Source: Opitutaceae bacterium
Lineage (GTDB): Bacteria; Verrucomicrobiota; Verrucomicrobiia; Opitutales; Opitutaceae
Direction: 5' to 3'
NCBI GenBank assembly: GCA_019634615.1
Contig: JAHCAZ010000015.1
Span: 1-64,000, forward strand
Length of the DNA stretch: 64,000 nucleotides
The translations under genes were made by a program, and so were the position numbers. The notes under the pieces are model-generated. The model was not told the origin of the DNA, searched no databases, and worked only from the letters and a program-made list of their open reading frames with translations. Shown one piece after another: positions 58,229 to 64,000 of this stretch; the first letter of the stretch is position 1; the number at the start of each line of letters is the position of its first letter.

Positions 58229-61219
58229 ATGAATAGGCTCCTCCGCTTCGCCCTGATCGGCCTGGTCTCCCTCGCCGGTGTGCTGCTGGTCGCCACGGTC
58301 CTGGCTTTCACCCCGGCCGTCCAGACCTGGGCCGCCCGCCGGGTGCTGTCCGGCCAGCCCGGGTACCAGGTCAGCCTCGGCCGCGTGGCCGCCGGCCTGC
58401 GGCAGGTGCAGGTGGAGGCCGGGCGCTTCCAGTCCGGCCGCGCCCGCCTCGATCTCCCGCATGCCACCGCCGATCTCGCGGTCATCGACGCCATCGGTCG
58501 CGATCGCCTGATGGTCCGGAGCCTGGTCGCCCGCGGGTGGACCCTCGACCTCACGGCGGCGAGCGGTTCGACCCCGGCCGCCGCGGCGGCGCCGGCCACC
58601 CCGGAAGCCGCGGCCGCCGCGGTCGCCCTCGTTTTCCGCGGCATCTTCACCGACCTGCGTCTCCCGGTGGATCTCGCGGTCGACGGGGTCGACCTCGCCG
58701 GCGAGGTCATCCTGCCCGGTCCGCCCGGCCAGGCGCCGACGCGGGCGCAGGTCATTCTGCAGGGCGGGGGACTCTCCGGTGGCCGCGAGGGGGCCTTCAC
58801 CTTTGCCGCCCGCTTCGCCCTGGCCGGCGAGGCCTCGCCGGTCCGCTCGCTCGAGGTGAACGGCCGCCTCGAGGCGACCATGGACACGCCCCGGACCTTC
58901 ACCCGCCTCGGGGCCCGCTTCGATGCCCGGGCCGCCGGGCCCGCCCTGTCCTCGGATGTGCAGCTCACCGCCGAGGTCATCGCCGCGCGCGTCCCGGGCG
59001 GCGAAAATTACGCCCTCAACGTGCAGTCGCTCGGCAAGCGGCTCGTCGACCTCCAGGCCAATTATCCCGCCGAGAGCGCCCGCTTCGGCGGCGTGTGGAA
59101 GCTCGACGTGCGCGACACCGACCTCGCGCCCTTCGCCCTCGGGCGCCCGCTCCCGGCCTTCGAGGCGGTCGGCGCCGGCATGTTCGAGTCGGACACCGCC
59201 TTCAACGTCGTCCACGCCGCGGGCCGGCTCCAGTCGTCAGCCAGCCGTCTCGGCATCTTCCGCCCCGAGCTCGACGTCGTGGGCGTGGTCGGCCTCTTCA
59301 GCGAGTTCGACCTCACGCTCCATCAGGGTGCCGTGCGCGTCGACCGGCTTCTGCTAAATGTAAGCCGCCCCGAACCCGTCCTCGCCGTGCAGTCGCAGCA
59401 GGCCTTCGAGTTCAGGCCGCGCACCGGTGAGCTCAAGGTCGCCGATCCGGCCGCGGATCTCGTCGTGATCCGGCTGCAGGACCTCCCGGTGCGCTGGCTG
59501 GCGCCTTTCGTGCAACCCTACGTGCTCACGGGCGGCGCGCTCCGCGGCGAACTCACGGCCGGTGCGGCCGGCGGCGGGCTCGTCGTGCGCACCCGCACGC
59601 CCCTGCGCCTGGACGGCCTGGGCCTGGCCGACAGCCAGCAGCCGCTGCTCGCCCACCTCGACGTCGAGGCCGAGGCCACCGCGGAGTATTCGCCCCTCGG
59701 CTGGCAGGTGGACCTCGCCGCCCTGCGGCTTGGCGGAGGGGCGGCGCCGTGGCTGACGCTGGCGGCCAAGGCCGGGCGGCGCGCCGGCGCAGATCAGCCC
59801 ACCAAGGCCACCGGCCATTGGAATGTGCAACTCCCGGCGCTGCTGCAGCAGCCGGTCCTGCTGGGCACGGCCAATCTCACGGGCGGCCGCGGGCAGGGCG
59901 ACTTCACCGTCAGCCTCGGCCGGCACCGCGAGGTGCAGGCCAGCCTGCGCTTCGACGAACTGGCGGTGCCGACCGGGGAAAACCTGCCGACCATCGCGGC
60001 CGACCTCCGGGCCGACACGGCGGCCGATGGGCGCACCGACTTCAATCTCCCGATCGTCATCAGCCAGCCGGCCCACCGCCGCCAATCCGACCTCGCCGCC
60101 GCGGGGTCCCTGCAAGTCCAGGGCGGCGACGTCGCGATCGAGGCCCGCGTGACGAGCCGCGAGGTCTTCCTGGACGACGTGCAGGTGCTGGGGGCGATCG
60201 CCGCCGCGACGGCGGCATCGACCGCGGACCCGGGCCGCGCCTCCGCCGCGCCCCGGCCGTTCTGGGCCGGGATGAGTGGCCGGATCGAGCTGGCGCTGCA
60301 GAAGCTCCACCTGCTCGAGGGTTTCGAGGTGACCGATGTCGCGGGCACCGTCCGCCTCGAGGCGGGCGCGCTGAAGGTCCCGGAACTGCGGGTCGGGCTG
60401 GGGCAGGAGGGGAGCGCCAAGGTCGCGGGCGGCCTCGTCTTCGACCCCGCCTCCAGTCAGCCGTACGTGCTCGACGGGGACGTCAGCGTGCGCGACTTCA
60501 ACCCGCGGCCGCTGTTCGCCTCGCTCGGGTCGGGGCAGTCGGCCACGGTCGACGGCCGTTTTGATCTCAACAGCCACATGACCGGGCGGGCGGCGACGCT
60601 GCCGGACGTGCTGGGGGCGGCCCAGGGCGCAATCCAGCTCACCAGCAAGGGCGGAGTCTTTCACGGCCTGCCGGTCAACGTGGCGAGCAAGGCCGAGTCC
60701 ACCAGCCGCATCGCCGCCGGCGTGGCGGCAGTGGGCAGCCTGCTCGGCTCGGTGACCGGCAAGAAGGAGTACGCCGACATCGCCAACCGGGCGCAGGCGG
60801 TGTCGGAGATCTCGCGCCTGCTGGCGGCGATCCCGTACGACCAGCTCAGCGTCAAGGTCACGCGGGACGACCCGCAGACTGCCCGGCTCGAGGATTTCAC
60901 GCTCATCTCGCCCGAGTTGCGCCTCACCGGCGACGGCCGGTCGGCGGTCGAGCCGGGGGCCTCGATCCTCGACGGGGCGCTCGCCATGGAGTTCAAGCTG
61001 CGGGCCCGCGGCCGCGCGGCGCATCTCCTGAAATACCTTGGCACCCTCGAGGGCGAACCTGACGTGCTCGGCTATACCGGCTGCAATCTCCCGCTGCGCA
61101 TCGGCGGCACGCTGCGGGCGCCCGACACCAGCGAGATCAACCGCACGCTCACGGCCTTGGCCGTGGAGAAGTCCGGCGCCGGCGACCTCCTCAACAAGCT
61201 CCTCGGCGGCGGGAAGTAG
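58229..61219 (+). CDS. AsmA-like protein
   Basis: A 996-residue inner-membrane protein with one N-terminal membrane segment (LLRFALIGLVSLAGVLLVATVL) and a long periplasmic beta-rich domain. The start region and C-terminal part (FNPRPLFASLGSGQSATVDG, LISPELRLTGDGRSAVEPGA) fit AsmA-type proteins, which are long beta-groove lipid-transport-like proteins of the Gram-negative envelope. The family assignment is by pattern and length. It follows TolC by 75 bp; whether it belongs to the efflux operon is unclear. The ATG at 58229 gives the signal anchor directly. Confidence 0.78.
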   Translation: MNRLLRFALIGLVSLAGVLLVATVLAFTPAVQTWAARRVLSGQPGYQVSLGRVAAGLRQVQVEAGRFQSGRARLDLPHATADLAVIDAIGRDRLMVRSLVARGWTLDLTAASGSTPAAAAAPATPEAAAAAVALVFRGIFTDLRLPVDLAVDGVDLAGEVILPGPPGQAPTRAQVILQGGGLSGGREGAFTFAARFALAGEASPVRSLEVNGRLEATMDTPRTFTRLGARFDARAAGPALSSDVQLTAEVIAARVPGGENYALNVQSLGKRLVDLQANYPAESARFGGVWKLDVRDTDLAPFALGRPLPAFEAVGAGMFESDTAFNVVHAAGRLQSSASRLGIFRPELDVVGVVGLFSEFDLTLHQGAVRVDRLLLNVSRPEPVLAVQSQQAFEFRPRTGELKVADPAADLVVIRLQDLPVRWLAPFVQPYVLTGGALRGELTAGAAGGGLVVRTRTPLRLDGLGLADSQQPLLAHLDVEAEATAEYSPLGWQVDLAALRLGGGAAPWLTLAAKAGRRAGADQPTKATGHWNVQLPALLQQPVLLGTANLTGGRGQGDFTVSLGRHREVQASLRFDELAVPTGENLPTIAADLRADTAADGRTDFNLPIVISQPAHRRQSDLAAAGSLQVQGGDVAIEARVTSREVFLDDVQVLGAIAAATAASTADPGRASAAPRPFWAGMSGRIELALQKLHLLEGFEVTDVAGTVRLEAGALKVPELRVGLGQEGSAKVAGGLVFDPASSQPYVLDGDVSVRDFNPRPLFASLGSGQSATVDGRFDLNSHMTGRAATLPDVLGAAQGAIQLTSKGGVFHGLPVNVASKAESTSRIAAGVAAVGSLLGSVTGKKEYADIANRAQAVSEISRLLAAIPYDQLSVKVTRDDPQTARLEDFTLISPELRLTGDGRSAVEPGASILDGALAMEFKLRARGRAAHLLKYLGTLEGEPDVLGYTGCNLPLRIGGTLRAPDTSEINRTLTALAVEKSGAGDLLNKLLGGGK

Positions 61220-61285
61220 GCTCCGGCCCGGCGCGGTGCCAAACCGCTTGCCATGCCCGGGCCAATCCACTGAAACGATGTCATC

Positions 61286-62110
61286 TTGGCTTCGTCGTCC
61301 CCGACCTCGTCGCGCCCGTTCCTTCCCTCCGGCATCACCGTGCTCAACCGCGCGCTGGGCGTCTGGACCCTGCTCGGGTTGGTGTTCCTGTACCTGCCGA
61401 TCGCGGTCCTCGTCGTCTATTCGTTCAACTCGTCGCGGCTGAACATCATCTGGGAAGGGTTCACATTCGACTGGTACGCCCGCCTCTGGGCCAACGGGCC
61501 GTTGATCAAGGCCGCCAAGAACAGCCTCATCATCGCCGGGGTCAGCACCGCCCTGGCCGTCGTCCTCGGCACCGCCGGCGCCTGGCTGCTGCACCGGTAC
61601 CGCTACCGGTTTTCCGGCGGCATCCGGACCCTCGTGGCCATCCCGATGGTCATGCCCGAGATCCTGATGGGCATCAGCCTGCTCATCCTCTTCGCCACCG
61701 CGGGGATGCGCCTCGGGTTCACGAGCGTCATCATCGGCCACGTCACCTTCTGCTTCCCGTTCGTTTTGGTCGCCGTCCAGGCGCGGCTCCAGGGCCTCGA
61801 TCCCGCCCTCGAGGAGGCGGCGCTCGACCTCGGCGCGACGCCGTTCAAGGCCTTCTGGTTCGTCATCATCCCCAGCCTGCGGCCCGCCATCGTCGCCGGC
61901 GCCCTCATGGCCTTCACGCTGTCGATGGACGAGTTGATCGTGACCTACTTCATCCGCAGCGCCGCCTCCACCACCTTGCCAATTCAGGTGTACGGGTTGG
62001 CACGCGTTGGGCTTAACCCGATGCTCAACGCGCTGTCCGCGGTCTTCATCCTTGCGACCGTGGCCTTCGTGCTTTTCTCCGCCTACCTGAAAAAACTGCA
62101 CCCACGCTGA
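61286..62110 (+). CDS. potC: Spermidine/putrescine ABC transporter permease (PotC-like)
   Basis: A 274-residue inner-membrane permease of a polyamine-type ABC importer. About six membrane segments are visible. The EAA loop is present as EEAALDLGATPFKAFWFVII. The start FLYLPIAVLVVYSFN and the TLSMDELIVTYFIR segment are PotC-like. A TTG at 61286 is the first possible start and a GTG at 61340 an alternative; the nearby ATG at 61278 is in another frame. potD begins 12 bp downstream. Confidence 0.92.
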   Translation: MASSSPTSSRPFLPSGITVLNRALGVWTLLGLVFLYLPIAVLVVYSFNSSRLNIIWEGFTFDWYARLWANGPLIKAAKNSLIIAGVSTALAVVLGTAGAWLLHRYRYRFSGGIRTLVAIPMVMPEILMGISLLILFATAGMRLGFTSVIIGHVTFCFPFVLVAVQARLQGLDPALEEAALDLGATPFKAFWFVIIPSLRPAIVAGALMAFTLSMDELIVTYFIRSAASTTLPIQVYGLARVGLNPMLNALSAVFILATVAFVLFSAYLKKLHPR

Positions 62111-62122
62111 TCCCCTCCCACC

Positions 62123-63145
62123 ATGAACCTGCTCAAAACCGCCCTCGTCGCCCTGTCCGCCCTGATCGGCTCCGCCGGCCTGCTCGCCAAGGGCGAGCTC
62201 AACCTCTTCGGCTGGTCCGAATACATCCCGCAGGAGGTCCTCGACGGCTTCACCGCGGAAACCGGCATCAAGGTCAACTTCGAGACCTACGCCTCCAACG
62301 AGGAGCTGCTTTCCAAGCTCGTCGCCGGCGGCTCGGCCTATGACCTCGTGCAGCCCTCCGACTACACCGCCGAGGTCATGATCCGGCGCAAGATGCTCGC
62401 CCCCCTCGACCTCGCGAAGCTCACCAATCTCGGGAACATCGATCCCGCGCTGATGAAGCTCCCGCACGACCCGGCCGGCAAGTACACCGTGCCCTACATG
62501 ACCGGTACCGTTGGCATCGTCATCAACACCGAGAAGGTCAAGACCCCCGTCCGCGGCTACAAGGACTTCTTCGCCCCGCAGCACAAGGACCGCCTCGTCG
62601 TCCTCAACGACAACCGCGAGCTCGTCACCTGGGCGCTCTATTCGCTGGGTCATTCCGCCAACGACATCAGCAAGGAGACCCTCGCCAAGGCGCGCCCCGT
62701 CGTGGCCGAGTGGGTGAAACTCGTGAAGGTCTTCGACTCCGACAGCCCCAAGACCGCGCTCCTCAACGGCGACGTCGACCTCGGCATCGTCTGGAGCGGC
62801 GAGGCGGCCATCCTCTGGAACGAGGACCGCAAGTTCCAGTACGTGCTCCCCGCCGAGGGCGCCCACCAGTTCATCGACGTGCTCGCGATCCCCGCCGGCG
62901 CGAAGAACCAGGCCGAGGCACACGCGCTCATCAACTACATCCTCCGCCCCGAGGTCTCGAAGCTCATCTCGGCCAAGTTCCCGTACACCAACCCGAACCT
63001 CGCCGCGCGCAAGCTGCTGAGCCCCGACGAGCTGGCGAACCCCGCCAGCTACCCGAAGGAGGGCAAGCTCGAGACGTTCCGCGACATCGGCCGGCTGGCC
63101 GCCGACATCGACCAGCTGGTCACCGACCTGAAGAGCGCGCAGTGA
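62123..63145 (+). CDS. potD: Spermidine/putrescine-binding periplasmic protein (PotD-like)
   Basis: A 340-residue extracytoplasmic solute-binding protein. A signal peptide (LLKTALVALSALIGSAGLLAKG) precedes the PotD pattern: LNLFGWSEYIPQEVLDGFTA, SNEELLSKLVAGGSAYDLVQ, PSDYTAEVMIRRKMLAPLDL and VPYMTGTVGIVINTEKV. The DLGIVWSGEAA segment is also present. The substrate is expected to be a polyamine, from family knowledge. Its stop overlaps the potB start (GTGA). Confidence 0.93.
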   Translation: MNLLKTALVALSALIGSAGLLAKGELNLFGWSEYIPQEVLDGFTAETGIKVNFETYASNEELLSKLVAGGSAYDLVQPSDYTAEVMIRRKMLAPLDLAKLTNLGNIDPALMKLPHDPAGKYTVPYMTGTVGIVINTEKVKTPVRGYKDFFAPQHKDRLVVLNDNRELVTWALYSLGHSANDISKETLAKARPVVAEWVKLVKVFDSDSPKTALLNGDVDLGIVWSGEAAILWNEDRKFQYVLPAEGAHQFIDVLAIPAGAKNQAEAHALINYILRPEVSKLISAKFPYTNPNLAARKLLSPDELANPASYPKEGKLETFRDIGRLAADIDQLVTDLKSAQ

Positions 63146-64000
63146 ACGCGCCCGACGCGCAGAGTGCCCAACCCGCCACGACGGGCCACGACCGGCGCCA
63201 GCCCGGCTGGCGGGCCTGGGCGCTGCTCGCGCCGATGGTGGCGTGGCTCGTGCTCTTCGTCGTCGTCCCCACCGTCATCCTCCTCGTCTACAGCTTCTGC
63301 GAGCGCGACGAGGTGGGTGGGGTGATCTTCAGCTTCACCCTCGACAACTACACGCGGGTCTTCGACCCGGTGTACCTGCGCATCTTTGTCCGCTCCGTCG
63401 GCTACGCCGGCCTCACCACGATCATCTGCGTGATCATCGGCTACCCGATGGCCTATTACATCGCGCGGGCCCCGGAGGCGCGCCGCAACCAGCTCCTGCT
63501 CCTCGTCATGGTGCCGTTCTGGACGAGCTTCCTCATCCGCACCTACGCCTGGATCACGATCCTCAAGCAGGAGGGCCTGCTCAACGGCCTGCTGCAGGCA
63601 CTGCAGCTCACCAGCTCGCCGCTGTCGCTCATGTACACGCCCACGGCCGTGGTCATCGGCCTCGTTTACGCCTACCTGCCGTTCATGATCCTGCCGATCT
63701 ACAGCAGCGCCGAAAAGCTCGACCACTCGCTGGTCGAGGCCGCCTACGACCTCGGGGCCGGGCCGCTCCGCGCCTTCGCGAGCGTCATCATCCCGCTCAC
63801 CATGCCCGGCATCGCCGCGGGCACGCTGCTCGTGTTCGTGCCGGCCATCGGCATGTTCGCGATCACCGACTTGATGGGCGGGGCCAAGGTGCCCATGATC
63901 GGCAACGTGATCCAGAACCAGTTCATGCAGGCCCGCGACTGGCCCTTCGGGGCTGCGCTCGGCGTCGTCTTCATGTCCATGTTCGCCGTCACGTACCTCC
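63142..64000 (+). CDS. potB: Spermidine/putrescine ABC transporter permease (PotB-like), 3' truncated
   Basis: An inner-membrane permease paired with PotC. The GTG at 63142 overlaps the potD stop. The N-terminus is hydrophilic (NAPDAQSAQPATT), then membrane segments follow (WALLAPMVAWLVLFVVVPTV, IYSSAEKLDHSLVEAAYDLG with the EAA loop). The DPVYLRIFVRSVGYAGLTTI and VPFWTSFLIRTYAWI segments are PotB-like. The reading frame is open to the window edge, so the C-terminus is missing. The ATPase (potA) is not in the window. Confidence 0.9.
   Translation, partial: MNAPDAQSAQPATTGHDRRQPGWRAWALLAPMVAWLVLFVVVPTVILLVYSFCERDEVGGVIFSFTLDNYTRVFDPVYLRIFVRSVGYAGLTTIICVIIGYPMAYYIARAPEARRNQLLLLVMVPFWTSFLIRTYAWITILKQEGLLNGLLQALQLTSSPLSLMYTPTAVVIGLVYAYLPFMILPIYSSAEKLDHSLVEAAYDLGAGPLRAFASVIIPLTMPGIAAGTLLVFVPAIGMFAITDLMGGAKVPMIGNVIQNQFMQARDWPFGAALGVVFMSMFAVTYL

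Noticed and set aside
61278..61442. The ATG at 61278 as potC start
   Set aside because: It is in a different frame that stops at 61442. The PotC frame begins at TTG 61286 or GTG 61340.
59354..62923. A 1189-codon minus-strand open frame
   Set aside because: It is antisense to the AsmA-like, potC and potD genes, which have coherent signal peptides and family motifs. The composition is shadow-like.

Overview
The window is one contiguous, very GC-rich stretch of bacterial chromosome with dense coding on both strands. Three things point to the Verrucomicrobiota, probably an Opitutaceae-like organism: a fused MurC-MurB gene ahead of ddl-ftsQ-ftsA-ftsZ, an exosortase together with a Kdo transferase (Gram-negative envelope), and a cbb3 oxidase cluster with fused CcoN-CcoO. 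That placement is an inference from gene content; no marker was searched.

Layout. 1-6.4 kb: division and cell wall cluster murCB(partial)-ddl-ftsQ-ftsA-ftsZ, translationally overlapping. 6.6-12.9 kb: a six-hairpin glycosidase-like protein, obg, a stand-alone MshEN-like protein next to a PilB/GspE ATPase, and a TPR lipoprotein. 13-15.6 kb: a LysE-type exporter, a YecH-like protein, a DUF2238 membrane protein and an exosortase. 15.7-24 kb: two tandem M16 peptidases, waaA and mnmA. 24-31 kb: a pullulanase-type GH13 enzyme, the glycolytic block gap-pgk-tpiA, and a convergent ispA. 31-34 kb: an FmdB-type zinc ribbon, an unknown membrane-anchored protein, cardiolipin synthase and tRNA-Tyr. 34-44.5 kb: a long minus-strand run. 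In transcription order it holds a DUF2934 protein, ccoS, ccoNO, ccoQ, ccoP, ccoG, a 48-residue membrane peptide, a TauE/SafE-like protein and a CcoI copper ATPase. It ends with a transglutaminase-like protein, a CHASE3-PAS sensor lacking a kinase, and a lone receiver. 44.7-46.7 kb: an unknown Cys/His-rich protein, a PocR-AraC regulator and a secreted S26-like protein. 46.8-49.5 kb: ychF, then rpsP-trmD-rplS without rimM. 49.8-58.2 kb: transketolase, then a MarR regulator with a complete RND efflux operon (MFP, RND pump, TolC). 58.2-64 kb: an AsmA-like protein and a polyamine ABC transporter in the order potC-potD-potB (cut by the window end).

The least ordinary feature is the intergenic DNA. 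At least ten gaps hold palindromic elements. They belong to several unrelated sequence classes (AGAAAGAT-type, ACGGAT-type, ATGGAC-type, CGCGAAG-type, CCGGATA-type, CCAGGAAAC-type, and three or four REP-like palindromes). Many are built of short reiterated units on one arm, mirrored on the other. Some are nested, one is a perfect 28+28 bp palindrome inside the cbb3 cluster, and one ends 10 bp before the pgk start codon. No transposase, CRISPR array or phage gene was seen. I did not find a clear new defence or metabolic system. The best candidates for something undescribed are these palindromic elements and the Cys/His-rich protein between the cbb3 cluster and the PocR regulator.
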